DNA of 64,000 nt, taken from Micromonosporaceae bacterium KJ-029 (lineage in GTDB: Bacteria; Actinomycetota; Actinomycetes; Mycobacteriales; Micromonosporaceae). The notes under the pieces were generated by a model. The model made no database searches. It was given only the letters and a program-made list of their open reading frames with translations, and was not told the origin of the DNA. The DNA is taken from assembly GCA_005402585.1 (NCBI GenBank), contig BIFP01000014.1, positions 1 to 64,000 of the forward strand, in the 5' to 3' direction. Below are positions 17,967-26,603 of this stretch, piece by piece (positions within the stretch are counted from its first letter, which is position 1; each line of letters begins with the position of its first letter). Made by a program: the position numbers and the translations under genes.

Positions 17967-19300
17967 CCCACTGCCACACCGCCGACCTCGCCGTCATGGC
18001 GGACCTGAACCGCGTACGGATCGACGTTCCGGCCGTGCTTCAACGCCTGGTGGACCAGGCCGACCACGGGGCGCACACGAGCATCGGGTTTCCCGGTGCG
18101 GTGGACCTCGACCACAGTGCTGTGCTGACTCGCCTCGGCCGGCGGCTGTGGAACAACATCGGCGACCCGGCGAGCGACCCCGGCGGGGTGGCGCACACCA
18201 AGGCGTTGGAGCGGGCCGTCGTCGCCTGGGTCGCCGACACCCTGGCCATGCCGACGGACGACCGATGGGGTTATGTGACCAGCGGCGGCACCGAGGGCAA
18301 CCTCGCGGCCCTGCACGCCGCCCACCGCCGCCACCCCCGCGCGGTCGTCTACTACTCGACGGCCGCGCACTACTCCATCAGCAAGATCATCGGCATCATC
18401 GGCGCCCGGGGAGTCGTCGTCGACGCCCGCCCCGACGGTGAGATGGACTACGCCCGCCTCGCCGCGCAGATCCGGCGCCGCCGCACCCGGCCGGCGATCG
18501 TGGTCGCCACCGCCGGCACCACCATGACCGAGGCCGTGGACGACAGCGCCCAGATCGCCACCGTCCTGGCCACCCACTCCCCCGGCGGGCACCTGCACGT
18601 CGACGCCGCACTCTCCGGCATACCGCTCGCCCTCGACGGCCGGCTCCGCCTCGACCCCAGCAGCGGCATCGACAGCATCGCCGTCTCCGGGCACAAGTTC
18701 TTCGGCGTGCCCATCCCGTGCGGCGTCGTCCTCATCCGCGATGGCACCCGGGTGGGCGACGGCGCCCGCGAGAACGGCGACGGCAGTGAGCACGGCGACG
18801 GCCCCGACGACAACGGCCGCGAGCGCGACAGCGCCCGCCTTAACGGCGACGGCCGCGAGAACGGCGCGGACCGCACCCACGACCGCCACATCCCGTACAC
18901 CGGCACGCTCGACACCACCATCGGCGGATCCCGCTGCGGCCTGGCCGCCGCGCTGCTGTGGCACGCCATCGCCACCCACGGCCGGGAAGGACACCGCTGG
19001 CGGGTCGCCGAGGCCCGGCGCCTCGCCGCCTACGCCGTCGACCGGCTCACCGTCGCCGGCTGGCCCGCCTGGCGACACCCGCACGCCTTCACCGTCGTGT
19101 TTCCCACCCCACCCGGGCAGGTACGTGCGAAGTGGCTGCTGGCCACCGACGGGGACCTCAGTCACCTCATCTGCATGCCCGGCGTGACCCGTGGTCAGAT
19201 CGACGCCTTCGTCGCCGACCTGGCGGCCGCCACGAACTTCGCCCCGCCGATCCCCCGACCCCGCGCCCGGTCCACCCCACAGCCCACCACTGCCAACTGA
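17963..19300 (+). CDS. PLP-dependent histidine-decarboxylase-like enzyme with low-complexity insert
   Basis: A protein of about 445 residues starting at GTG 17963, coupled to the previous gene by GTGA; ATG 17996 is an alternative. It has group II PLP decarboxylase motifs: VTSGGTEGN near 105, TAGTTMTEAVDD near 190, HVDAALSG near 213 and SGHKFFG near 240, whose Lys should bind PLP. The stretch PIPCGVVL after the lysine and YTGTLDTTIGGSR resemble histidine decarboxylases more than glutamate or aromatic ones. It would make histamine or a related amine. Odd: about 44 residues rich in Gly, Asp, Asn and Arg (DNA 18754-18886, repeated GGCGACGGC) lie between the PLP lysine region and the TLDTTI motif, where relatives have a short link. 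A strong stem-loop follows. Confidence 0.88.
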   Translation: MTHCHTADLAVMADLNRVRIDVPAVLQRLVDQADHGAHTSIGFPGAVDLDHSAVLTRLGRRLWNNIGDPASDPGGVAHTKALERAVVAWVADTLAMPTDDRWGYVTSGGTEGNLAALHAAHRRHPRAVVYYSTAAHYSISKIIGIIGARGVVVDARPDGEMDYARLAAQIRRRRTRPAIVVATAGTTMTEAVDDSAQIATVLATHSPGGHLHVDAALSGIPLALDGRLRLDPSSGIDSIAVSGHKFFGVPIPCGVVLIRDGTRVGDGARENGDGSEHGDGPDDNGRERDSARLNGDGRENGADRTHDRHIPYTGTLDTTIGGSRCGLAAALLWHAIATHGREGHRWRVAEARRLAAYAVDRLTVAGWPAWRHPHAFTVVFPTPPGQVRAKWLLATDGDLSHLICMPGVTRGQIDAFVADLAAATNFAPPIPRPRARSTPQPTTAN

Positions 19301-19336
19301 TCTCTACCGGGGTGGTCGCCGTGATGGCGACTGCCC

Positions 19337-19374
19337 GACCGGCCGCCGGTCCTGGGGAGGGGCGGCGGCCGGTC
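19337..19374. terminator. Stem-loop after the decarboxylase operon
   Basis: An 11-bp perfect stem (19337-19347 with 19364-19374) encloses a 16-base loop, 36 bases after the decarboxylase stop and before the sigma factor promoter. There is no T run, as is usual for actinobacterial hairpin terminators. Confidence 0.55.
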
Positions 19375-19479
19375 CGTGGCCGGCGGCAGCGGACAACGGC
19401 GTCCCCTGCCGCCGGGCACGGTCAGCGAGATGGTGCGTGGCGGGCGAGAATGGGGCGACGAACCTGCCCGTCCGCCCCA

Positions 19480-19506
19480 TGTCACATCGGGTGCCCGCCG
19501 ATCGTC
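19480..19506 (+). promoter_or_regulatory. ECF41-type promoter of the sigma factor gene
   Basis: TGTCACA at 19480-19486 and CGTC at 19503-19506 are separated by exactly 16 bases, matching the -35 and -10 elements known for ECF41 sigma factors, which usually control their own gene. The start codon at 19516 lies only nine bases beyond the -10 element, so the mRNA would have almost no leader, which fits the lack of a properly spaced ribosome site. Confidence 0.75.
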
Positions 19507-19515
19507 CTTGGAGTC

Positions 19516-20436
19516 ATGTCCAGCGAGGTATTCACCGCACACCGCGACCTGCTGGTCGGGGTGGCCTACCGGCTGCTCGGCAGCGTGGCCGACGCCGAGG
19601 ACGTGGTCCAGGACGCCTGGTTGCGCTGGTCGGGCGTCGACCAGACGCAGGTGGCGGACCCGAAGGCGTACCTGATCACGGTCACCACCCGGCTCGCCAT
19701 CGACCGGATGCGCCGGGTGAAGGCGCGGCGCGAGGCGTACGTCGGGCCGTGGCTGCCCGAGCCGATCAGCACCGCGCCGGATGTCAGTGAGCATGTCGAA
19801 CTCGCGGATTCCGTGGAGTTGGCGCTGTTGGTGGTGCTGGAGACGCTCTCCCCGCTGGAGCGGGCCGTGTTCGTGCTGCGCGAGGCGTTCGGGCTGCCGT
19901 TCGACGACATCGCTGGGATCATCGGCCGCGAGCCGGCGGCCACCCGACAGCTCGCCCGGCGGGCCCGCGACCACGTTCAGCAGCGGCAGCCCCGCTTCGA
20001 GGTGGACCGGGCCCGGCGACGGGAGATGACCGAACGCTTCCTCGCCGCCTGCGGCAACGGCGACCTGCGGGCGTTGACCGAGCTGCTGGCCTCGGACGTA
20101 CGACTGGTCAGCGACGCGGGCGGCAAGGCGAAGGCGCCGCTGCGGGTGATCCACGGTGTCGACAAGGTGGGCCGGTTCCTCACCGCGGTCTCGTCCGAGG
20201 CGGGGGTGCGGGCCTTCCTGGCGTCCGTCGGCACGGCACCCGCGGCGCTGACCATCTCGGTCACCGACGTGAACGGGGCTCCGGCCGCCGTCGTATGGGT
20301 CGACGGCCGGCCGGTCACGGTGATCTCCCTGGTCGTCCGGGACGGGCTCGTCGACACCGTGTACCTGCTCGCCAACCCGGAGAAGCTGGCCGCGATGTCA
20401 CACCGGGTGGGGCCGGCCGCGTCCGAAGGGGCATGA
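19516..20436 (+). CDS. ECF41-type RNA polymerase sigma factor with SnoaL-like C-terminal domain
   Basis: A 306-residue protein. Region 2 runs from about residue 4 (HRDLLVGVAYRLLGS, then AEDVVQDAWLRW), and region 4 lies around LSPLERAVFVLREAFGLPFDDIA. A C-terminal extension of about 130 residues has a SnoaL/NTF2-like pattern and ends with NPEKL, close to the NPDKL motif described for ECF41 proteins, where the extension controls activity instead of an anti-sigma factor. ECF41 genes are normally paired with a carboxymuconolactone decarboxylase, oxidoreductase or epimerase gene; here the partner is an FAD oxidoreductase overlapping by ATGA. Promoters matching ECF41 preference precede both genes, suggesting autoregulation. 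The inducing signal is unknown. The start is chosen from promoter position and family alignment. Confidence 0.92.
   Translation: MSSEVFTAHRDLLVGVAYRLLGSVADAEDVVQDAWLRWSGVDQTQVADPKAYLITVTTRLAIDRMRRVKARREAYVGPWLPEPISTAPDVSEHVELADSVELALLVVLETLSPLERAVFVLREAFGLPFDDIAGIIGREPAATRQLARRARDHVQQRQPRFEVDRARRREMTERFLAACGNGDLRALTELLASDVRLVSDAGGKAKAPLRVIHGVDKVGRFLTAVSSEAGVRAFLASVGTAPAALTISVTDVNGAPAAVVWVDGRPVTVISLVVRDGLVDTVYLLANPEKLAAMSHRVGPAASEGA
20396..20423 (+). promoter_or_regulatory. Second ECF41-like promoter, inside the sigma gene's 3' end
   Basis: TGTCACA at 20396-20402 and CGTC at 20420-20423 are 17 bases apart, one more than in the upstream copy, and the oxidoreductase start codon is nine bases past the -10 element, the same distance as at the sigma gene. 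The site overlaps coding sequence (it reads through a Met-Ser-His stretch). The repeated geometry makes chance less likely, but the longer spacing lowers certainty. Confidence 0.5.
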
Positions 20437-21590
20437 CGGAACACATCTCGGTCATCGGTGGCGGACTCGCCGGCCTCACCGCCGCCATCGCGTGCGCCGA
20501 AAGCGGCAGCACGGTGACCCTCTACGAGGCCCATCGCACCCTGGGTGGTCGGGCGCGCTCGACCACGGCGCCGTACGTGGCCAACGACGGCCCGCACGTC
20601 TTCTACTCCGACGGGGAGCCCTTCCAGTGGCTGGACCGGCGCGGACTGGCGCGACCGTTCACCCGGCTGACCCTGCGGGCGCTGGCCCGCAGCCGCTTCC
20701 GGCACGGCGACCGCCTCCGGCCCGTACCACCGGCGTCGCTGCTGCGGATGCTCACCCGGCGGCGGCTGTCGGCCCCCGTCGACCAGAGCTTCGCCGCCTG
20801 GGCGGAACACCGGTTCGGCGCGGAGGCGGCGAGCGCCGCCGCCGGGCTGGCCGGGATCCTCACCTACACCGACGCCGGGCGGCTCTCCGCGACGTTCGTC
20901 TGGGATCGGCTGCTGCGGGTCACCGCGCCACGCTGGCCCGCGGTCCGGTACCTGACGGGCGGCTGGACCGCGCTGATCGGGCGGATGGCGGACCACGCCC
21001 GCTCACTCGGCGTCAAGATCGAGGTCGAGGCCCGGGTGGACCGGCTGCCGGCGCCCCCGGTGATCGTCGCCACCAGCCTCGACGCCGCGCGTACCCTGCT
21101 CGGCGACGAGTCGCTGCGCTGGGAGAGCGGGCGCGCCGCCCTGCTCGACCTCGGCCTGCGCGGCCGGCGCGACGACCTCTTCGTCGTCTCCGACCTGGAC
21201 GAGGGCGGCTTCCTGGAGCGGTACTCCCTGGTCGACCCGTCGCTGGCCCCGCCCGGCCACACGCTGGTGCAGGGGCAGATGCCGATGCGCGCCGGTGAGT
21301 CGCTCGCCGACGCGGTGGCCCGGCTGGAGCGGGTCGCCGACCTCGGCCTGCCAGGTTGGCGCGACCGGGTGCTGTGGCGGCGCGAGGCCGCGGCACGGCA
21401 GCGCACCGGCGCGCTCGACCTGCCCGGCCACACCTGGCGCGACCGCCCGGCGATCGACCGGGGCGACGGGGTGTGGCTGGTCGGCGACAGCGTGGCCGCG
21501 CCCGGGCTGCTCGGCGAGGTTTCCATCACCAGCGCCCTGACCGCCGCAAAATCGGCCACCCGCCGTCCCACCCTTTCCCGTGCCCGCTGA
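20433..21590 (+). CDS. FAD-dependent oxidoreductase, amine oxidase/phytoene desaturase type
   Basis: A 385-residue protein. The N-terminus ISVIGGGLAGLTAAIACAESG is a Rossmann dinucleotide-binding motif, followed by TLYEAHRTLGGRAR, the conserved second glycine motif (GG-R) of the amine oxidase superfamily. Near the C-terminus, DGVWLVGDSVAAPGLLGEVSITSAL is the FAD-closing motif. The start overlaps the sigma factor stop as ATGA, and a second ECF41-like promoter precedes it, so it is the probable target gene of that sigma factor. The substrate is not evident: the middle is variable and lacks features of monoamine oxidases or carotenoid desaturases. Probably cytoplasmic; no signal peptide. Confidence 0.87.
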   Translation: MTEHISVIGGGLAGLTAAIACAESGSTVTLYEAHRTLGGRARSTTAPYVANDGPHVFYSDGEPFQWLDRRGLARPFTRLTLRALARSRFRHGDRLRPVPPASLLRMLTRRRLSAPVDQSFAAWAEHRFGAEAASAAAGLAGILTYTDAGRLSATFVWDRLLRVTAPRWPAVRYLTGGWTALIGRMADHARSLGVKIEVEARVDRLPAPPVIVATSLDAARTLLGDESLRWESGRAALLDLGLRGRRDDLFVVSDLDEGGFLERYSLVDPSLAPPGHTLVQGQMPMRAGESLADAVARLERVADLGLPGWRDRVLWRREAAARQRTGALDLPGHTWRDRPAIDRGDGVWLVGDSVAAPGLLGEVSITSALTAAKSATRRPTLSRAR

Positions 21591-21686
21591 ACGCGGGTGA
21601 GTTGGTGCCTCCGCCTGCACCATCGGTCCCGTCGAGCCGCGGACGACAGCAGCCACGGCGGAGCGTCCGGGTGCCCGAGGCCGGAT

Positions 21687-21744
21687 GTTAGTAGGGGGCC
21701 CTTCCTCTACACGAGGCGTTAATAAGGTGCCCTTCCTTGCACCG
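21687..21744. repeat. Intergenic repeat of Micromonospora type
   Basis: Two similar 13-base units, GGGGGCCCTTCCT at 21694-21706 and AGGTGCCCTTCCT at 21725-21737, lie 31 bases apart, each preceded by a TAGTA or TTAATA stretch, between the convergent oxidoreductase and beta-glucosidase genes. From memory, closely similar elements recur between genes in Micromonospora genomes. Only one copy is in this window, so its repeated nature is recalled, not shown here. It may serve as a transcription end signal. Confidence 0.5.
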
Positions 21745-21805
21745 GGGTGGTGCCCCGGGGGCCGCCCGGCGCGGCTCCCGGGGCGTCCCGGGCCCCGTCG
21801 GCCCG

Positions 21806-23221
21806 TTATCCGCGCACGGCGACGGGGTTGACCGTCGCGGTGCGCTGCTGGTGGGTGCGGATCAGCTCGGCGTAGCGGGTGCCGCTCGCCTTCATCGTCC
21901 GCTGCTGGGTGTCGTAGTCGACGTGCACCAGGCCGAAGCGCTTGTCGTAGCCGTACGCCCATTCGAAGTTGTCCAGCAGTGACCAGGCGAAGTAGCCGGT
22001 CAGCGGGACGCCCCGGCCGACCGCCGCCGCGCAGGCGGCCAGGTGCCGTTCCAGGTGGTCGGTGCGCTCCGGGTCGGTGACGGTGCCGTCGGCCGCGACC
22101 TTGTCCGGCCAGGCCGAGCCGCTCTCGGTGACCAGGATCCGGGCCGGACGGTACGCCTCGCTCACCTCGACCAGCAGCCGCTCCAGGCCGTCGGGGCACA
22201 CCTCCCAGTCCATCGCGGTGTGCGGCGCGTCGGGCACCGGGAGCTGCCGGGCGTACGGCGCCGGCCCGTCCGGGTCGTCGGCCACCACCTGCCGGAAGTA
22301 GTAGTTCACGCCAAGGAAGTCGGTCGGGGTGGCGATCACCGCGAGGTCGTCGCCGCGGACCGGCGGCTCGATGCCGTACGCGGCGATCATGTCCGCCGGG
22401 TAGCCCCGGCCGTACAGCGGGTCCAGCCACCAGCGGTTGACGTGCCCGTCCATCCGGCGGGCGGCGGCGACGTCGGCGGCGTGGTCGCTGGCCGCGTCGA
22501 TCGGGCTGAGGTTGAGCACCGGGCCGATCGACGCCGGCCGGGCGGCGTGGGCGCGGATCGCGGCGGTGGCCAGGCCGTGCCCGAGCAGGACGTGGTGACC
22601 GGCGCGTACCGCCCGGTCCAGGTCCTGCTCGCCGGGGGCCATCTTCCCCTCGAGGTGGCCGATCCAGGCGATGCAGAGCGGCTCGTTGACCGTGCACCAG
22701 TCGGCCACCCGGTCGCCGAGCCGGGCCGCCACCACGGCGGCGTAGTCGGCGAACGCCTCGGCGGTGTCCCGCTGCGGCCAGCCGCCCCGGTCCTGCAGCG
22801 CCTGCGGCAGGTCCCAGTGGTAGAGCGTGGCGTACGGCCGGATGCCGGCGGCCAGCAGCGCGTCCACCAGCCGGTCGTAGAAGTCCAGGCCGGCCGGGTT
22901 GACCGGGCCGACGCCGTCGGGCCGGACCCGGGGCCAGGCCACCGAGAAGCGGTACGCCTCGGCCCCGAGGTCGCGCAGCAGCGCCACGTCCTGTGGCCAC
23001 CGGTGGTAGTGGTCGCAGGCGACCTCGCCGGTGTCGCCGTTGTCGACGGCGCCCGGTCGGGTGCAGAAGGTGTCCCAGATGGACGGTTTGCGGCCGTCGG
23101 CGCGGACGGCGCCCTCGATCTGGTACGCCGAGGTGGCCACCCCCCAGAGGAAGTCGGGCGGCAGCGTGGACAGGTCCGGCACGGGCGGTTTCTCCTCGGT
23201 TCTCGCGGTGGACGGGCTCAC
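21806..23221 (-). CDS. GH1 beta-glucosidase
   Basis: A 471-residue, full-length glycoside hydrolase family 1 enzyme. The family opening [15 protein letters not shown] is at residues 24-38. TVNEP at 177-181 supplies the acid/base Glu180 and VTESG at 364-368 the nucleophile Glu366 (most relatives have TENG). The sugar-contact segment [17 protein letters not shown] is near the C-terminus. It would cut beta-glucosides or short beta-glucans to glucose in the cytoplasm, as no signal peptide is present. Its GTG start overlaps the stop of the upstream permease gene as GTGA, so it is the last gene of the sugar-uptake operon and acts on the imported oligosaccharide. Regulation is probably by the divergent ROK protein. 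Confidence 0.95.
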   Translation of the reverse strand: MSPSTARTEEKPPVPDLSTLPPDFLWGVATSAYQIEGAVRADGRKPSIWDTFCTRPGAVDNGDTGEVACDHYHRWPQDVALLRDLGAEAYRFSVAWPRVRPDGVGPVNPAGLDFYDRLVDALLAAGIRPYATLYHWDLPQALQDRGGWPQRDTAEAFADYAAVVAARLGDRVADWCTVNEPLCIAWIGHLEGKMAPGEQDLDRAVRAGHHVLLGHGLATAAIRAHAARPASIGPVLNLSPIDAASDHAADVAAARRMDGHVNRWWLDPLYGRGYPADMIAAYGIEPPVRGDDLAVIATPTDFLGVNYYFRQVVADDPDGPAPYARQLPVPDAPHTAMDWEVCPDGLERLLVEVSEAYRPARILVTESGSAWPDKVAADGTVTDPERTDHLERHLAACAAAVGRGVPLTGYFAWSLLDNFEWAYGYDKRFGLVHVDYDTQQRTMKASGTRYAELIRTHQQRTATVNPVAVRG

Positions 23222-24057
23222 TTGACCGCTCCGGCGGTGAGGCCGGCGACGAAGTAGCGCTGCAACGCCAGGAAGCCGGCGACCACGGGCACGCTCACCA
23301 CCAGCGAGGCGGCCATCACCTGGTTCCAGTAGACGTTGAACTGGGTGGAGTAGCCCTGGAGGCCGACGGCGAGGGTGCGGCTGTCCTCGTTGGTCAGCAC
23401 CGAGGCGAACAGCACCTCACCCCAGGCGGTCATGAAGGCGTACACGGTCACCGCGACCACGCCGGGCACCGCCGCCGGCAGCACCACCTGGAACAGGGTT
23501 CGCAGCGGCCCGGCGCCGTCGACCTGGGCGGCCTCGTCCAGGCCGCGCGGGATGGAGTCGAAGTAGCCGACCAGCATCCAGATCGAGAACGGCAGCGAGA
23601 AGGTGAGGTACGTGATGATCAGGCCGGTGCGGCTGGCGTACAGCGCGATACCGGTGGCGTTGCCGAGGTTGACGTAGATCAGGAACAGCGGCAGCAGGAA
23701 CAGGATGCCGGGGAACATCTGGGTGGACAGCACGGTGACCGAGAAGACCTGCCGGCCACGGAACCGGTACCGGCTGACCGCGTACGCGGCGAAGATCGCC
23801 ACGGCGACCGAGAAGATCGCCGCCACGCTCGCCACCAGCAGGCTGTTGACCAGGTAGCGGCCGAGCGGGACGGTCGACCACATGTCCACGAACGCCTGCA
23901 ACGTGGGGCGTCGGGGCCACCAGGTGAAGGCGGCCTGCACGTCCTGCAACGGCTTGATCGCCGAGCTGACCATCACGTAGAGCGGGACGAGGACGAAGCC
24001 GGCGAGCAGGGTCAGCACAACCCGGCGCGACCAGCGTTCGGCGGCGGTCTCACGCAT
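23218..24057 (-). CDS. Sugar ABC transporter permease, MalG type
   Basis: A 279-residue inner-membrane protein with six predicted segments, starting [20 protein letters not shown]. The cytoplasmic EAA loop [22 protein letters not shown] near residue 185 is where the ATPase subunit docks. It pairs with the MalF-type permease 10 bases upstream and the binding protein to import an oligosaccharide. No ATPase gene is in the operon, which is usual in actinobacteria, where one shared MsiK-type ATPase serves many such importers. Its stop overlaps the beta-glucosidase start. Confidence 0.94.
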   Translation of the reverse strand: MRETAAERWSRRVVLTLLAGFVLVPLYVMVSSAIKPLQDVQAAFTWWPRRPTLQAFVDMWSTVPLGRYLVNSLLVASVAAIFSVAVAIFAAYAVSRYRFRGRQVFSVTVLSTQMFPGILFLLPLFLIYVNLGNATGIALYASRTGLIITYLTFSLPFSIWMLVGYFDSIPRGLDEAAQVDGAGPLRTLFQVVLPAAVPGVVAVTVYAFMTAWGEVLFASVLTNEDSRTLAVGLQGYSTQFNVYWNQVMAASLVVSVPVVAGFLALQRYFVAGLTAGAVK

Positions 24058-24067
24058 CGTTCCTCCG

Positions 24068-25030
24068 TCAGTTGGTCAGCAGCAGGTACCCGGCGGTGAC
24101 CAGGAGCAGGAACAGCAGCAGCGCCACCGACATCGCCGAGCCGGTGCCGAAGTCCCAGGTCTGGAAGGAGCTGCGGTAGATGTGCAGCGAGATGAGGTCG
24201 GCCTCGGCCGGTGCGGTGCCACCGAAGAGGACGTACGGGGTGTTGAAGTCGTTGAACGTCCACAGGAACAGCACCAGCAGCAGGACCAGGTTCACCGGGC
24301 GCAGCATCGGCAGGGTGACCGCGCGCAGCCGACGCCAGAACCCGGCGCCGTCCATGGCGGCGGCCTCGTACAGCTCGTCGGGGATGTTCTGCAGCCCGGC
24401 CATGATGCAGAGGAAGGCGAACGGCCAGGTCCGCCAGATCGAGACGATCAGCAGGGCGACGAAGCTGTTGTCGCCGATCAGCCAGAACGGCCGGTCGTCG
24501 AGCAGGTTCAGCTGGTCGACCAGGACGTGGTTGACCAGGCCGGTGTCGCGCTGGAAGAGGAAGGTCCAGGTGATGACCGCGGTGTAGACCGGCAGCGCGT
24601 ACGGGGTGAGGAAGAGCGCGCGCAGCACGGCCCGGCCCCGGAAGGGTCGTTGCAGCAGCACGGCGGCGGTGGTGCCGAGCACCCAGGACAGGCCGACCGA
24701 CAGCACCGTGTAGACGACGGTGACCCGGAACGAGCGCAGCAGTTCGGCGCCGGCGGCGGAGTCGACGTCCAGCACCACCCGGTAGTTGTCCAGGCCGACG
24801 AAGGGCGCACTGGACCAGTCGCGGACGTGGAACTGGGTCAGCTCCAGCAGGCTCATCCACGCCCCGACCAGCATCGGGATCACGTGGATCGCCAGCTCCA
24901 GCACGACGGCCGGGGCGAGCAGCAGGTACGGCAGCAGTGACCGGCGCGGCCGGCGCCCGGGTGGTCTGGCCGGTTGCCCGGCACCCTTGGCGCCGTCCGT
25001 GGTGGTGGCCGGCGTGGTGGTGGTTGCCAT
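24068..25030 (-). CDS. Sugar ABC transporter permease, MalF type
   Basis: A 320-residue inner-membrane protein. A basic N-terminal tail (GRRPRRSLL) precedes the first segment LLPYLLLAPAVVLELAI. The EAA loop, LYEAAAMDGAGFWRRLRAVTLP, is near residue 230, with PYALPVYTAVITW before it in the typical MalF arrangement. It forms the channel with the MalG-type partner. The gene lies 65 bases after the binding-protein gene; that gap holds a 15-bp stem-loop likely to reduce transcription into the permeases. Confidence 0.94.
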   Translation of the reverse strand: MATTTTPATTTDGAKGAGQPARPPGRRPRRSLLPYLLLAPAVVLELAIHVIPMLVGAWMSLLELTQFHVRDWSSAPFVGLDNYRVVLDVDSAAGAELLRSFRVTVVYTVLSVGLSWVLGTTAAVLLQRPFRGRAVLRALFLTPYALPVYTAVITWTFLFQRDTGLVNHVLVDQLNLLDDRPFWLIGDNSFVALLIVSIWRTWPFAFLCIMAGLQNIPDELYEAAAMDGAGFWRRLRAVTLPMLRPVNLVLLLVLFLWTFNDFNTPYVLFGGTAPAEADLISLHIYRSSFQTWDFGTGSAMSVALLLFLLLVTAGYLLLTN

Positions 25031-25046
25031 CGAGGTCCTTCCGCGA

Positions 25047-25086
25047 GCTGGCCGTGGGAGGGTCGGCGTAACCTCCCACGGCCAGC
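25047..25086 (-). terminator. Strong stem-loop between binding-protein and permease genes (attenuator)
   Basis: A 15-bp perfect stem (25047-25061 with 25072-25086) and a 10-base loop occupy almost the whole gap after the binding-protein stop. In many sugar ABC operons such a hairpin stabilises the upstream message or ends most transcripts, so that the binding protein is made in excess over its membrane partners. Confidence 0.65.
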
Positions 25087-25095
25087 GGTCCGTGG

Positions 25096-26391
25096 TCAGC
25101 GCATCTGCTGCTGGGCCCGGGTCAACTTCTCCCGGACGCTGTCCTCGGTGACCGGCCTGCCACTGGCCGCGTCGGCGAAGAGTTCCTTGATGGCGGTGCC
25201 GACCAGGGTCTCGAAGGTGCTCTCCTCGGGGACCTGTGGCAGCGGCGCGGCGCTGGTGGACAGGGTCTGCGCCAGGATCTTCTGCTCGTCGGCGGCGAAG
25301 CCGGCGTCGGCGGCGACGGTGCTGACCGCCGGCAGCGAGCCGTACGTCTTGTTCAGCGTCACCTGCTCGGTGTCGCTGGTCATGAACTTGACGAACTCCA
25401 GTGCCCCGTCGAGGTTCTTGGTGTGCTTGAACACGGCGATGTTGATGCCGGCGACCATGCTGTTGACCTGCTTGCCGTCGGCCGGCGGGCTGGCCAGGAA
25501 CGGCACCGGGGCCACCCCGTACGCGTCGGCGGCCATGTTCTGCGACTGCAGGTTGGCGCCGGCGGCCTGCCAGAGCAGCATCGCGGCCTTGCCGTTGGCG
25601 AAGTCGGAGACCGACTGGTTCTGCGCGTACTCGGCGTTGCTGGGGTTGACGATCTTGTCGGCGGCCATCAGATCGATGTAGCGCTTGACGGCGGCGACGT
25701 TCTGCGGGGTGTCGAAGCTCGGCTTGCCGGCGGTGTCGAACCAGTCACCGCCGTACTGCTGGCCGAAGGTGAAGGCGTGGTGGGCGTTCTCCGACGGGTT
25801 GGCGCCCTCGACGGCGAGGCCCCACTTGCCGTCGCCGGTGAGCTTCTTGCCGGCGACGACCAGCTCCTCCCAGGTGGTGGGCGGGGCGGTCACACCGGCG
25901 TCGGCGAAGGACTTCTTGTTGTAGTAGAGGGCGTAGGCGAGGCTGTACAGCGGGACGGCGGCCGGCGGCTTGTCCGGGGCGCCGGCTGCGGCAAGGGCGG
26001 CGGGGACGAACCGGGACTTGCCGCCGACCTTGTCGAGCGTGGCGTCGTCGAACTCGACAAGCGCGCCGGTGGCCTGCAACGAGGCCGACCAGGTGTTGCC
26101 GATGTTGACCACGTCCGGGCCCTGCCCGGTGGTGGCGGCGGCGAGCAGCCGGTTGAGCAGGTCGGACCAGGGCACCACCTCGACGTTGACCTTGATGCCG
26201 GTCTGCTGCTCGAACTTGTCCAGCTCGGGCTGGAGGATCTCCTTGTCGGCCTCCAGGCTGGCGCCCTGGTTGCTGGCCCAGTAGGTGAGGGTCTTGCTGT
26301 CGCCGCCGGGCTCGTCGCCGGAGCCGCAGGCGGTGAGCGAGGCTGCGGCCAGGACGGTCGCGGTGAGTATCGCGAGGTGTCGTCTCGACAC
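25096..26391 (-). CDS. Sugar ABC transporter substrate-binding lipoprotein
   Basis: A 431-residue extracellular solute-binding protein of family 1. The N-terminus ends in the lipobox LTAC with Cys22 for lipid attachment, followed by a Gly/Asp-rich linker (GSGDEPGGD). The domain opens with LTYWASNQGASLEADKEILQPELDKF and contains PDVVNIGNTW and later YSLAYALYYNKKSFADAGVTAPPTTWEEL, characteristic of the family. It would hand a beta-linked oligosaccharide to the two permeases downstream; the specificity is inferred from the beta-glucosidase in the operon. The start is GTG, with AAAGGG upstream. The divergent ROK gene lies 212 bases away. Confidence 0.94.
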   Translation of the reverse strand: MSRRHLAILTATVLAAASLTACGSGDEPGGDSKTLTYWASNQGASLEADKEILQPELDKFEQQTGIKVNVEVVPWSDLLNRLLAAATTGQGPDVVNIGNTWSASLQATGALVEFDDATLDKVGGKSRFVPAALAAAGAPDKPPAAVPLYSLAYALYYNKKSFADAGVTAPPTTWEELVVAGKKLTGDGKWGLAVEGANPSENAHHAFTFGQQYGGDWFDTAGKPSFDTPQNVAAVKRYIDLMAADKIVNPSNAEYAQNQSVSDFANGKAAMLLWQAAGANLQSQNMAADAYGVAPVPFLASPPADGKQVNSMVAGINIAVFKHTKNLDGALEFVKFMTSDTEQVTLNKTYGSLPAVSTVAADAGFAADEQKILAQTLSTSAAPLPQVPEESTFETLVGTAIKELFADAASGRPVTEDSVREKLTRAQQQMR

Positions 26392-26512
26392 GATCTGCCC
26401 TTTCGGTCTCAGGTGGTGGGGACACCGGTCGGGCCCGGAGGGCGGGGCAGGGTGGGCGCGTGACCGGGCAGGGTGCGGGCGGAGGTTCCCGCCGAGTTAC
26501 ATCACGGCTTAA

Positions 26513-26528
26513 TTAATGTCGTCATTAA
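26513..26528. promoter_or_regulatory. Probable ROK operator in the divergent promoter region
   Basis: TTAATG-TCGT-CATTAA is a perfect 6-bp inverted repeat in an AT-rich island within a G+C-rich region, lying between the leftward binding-protein gene and the rightward ROK regulator. Position and symmetry fit the operator through which the ROK protein represses both promoters until its sugar ligand appears. Confidence 0.6.
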
Positions 26529-26603
26529 AATGGTTCGGCGGGAGGGTCGTCAAGCACGGGTCGTACAGTTCGCCCGGGGCGGCCGACGGGAGTGGGGGGA
26601 CAC

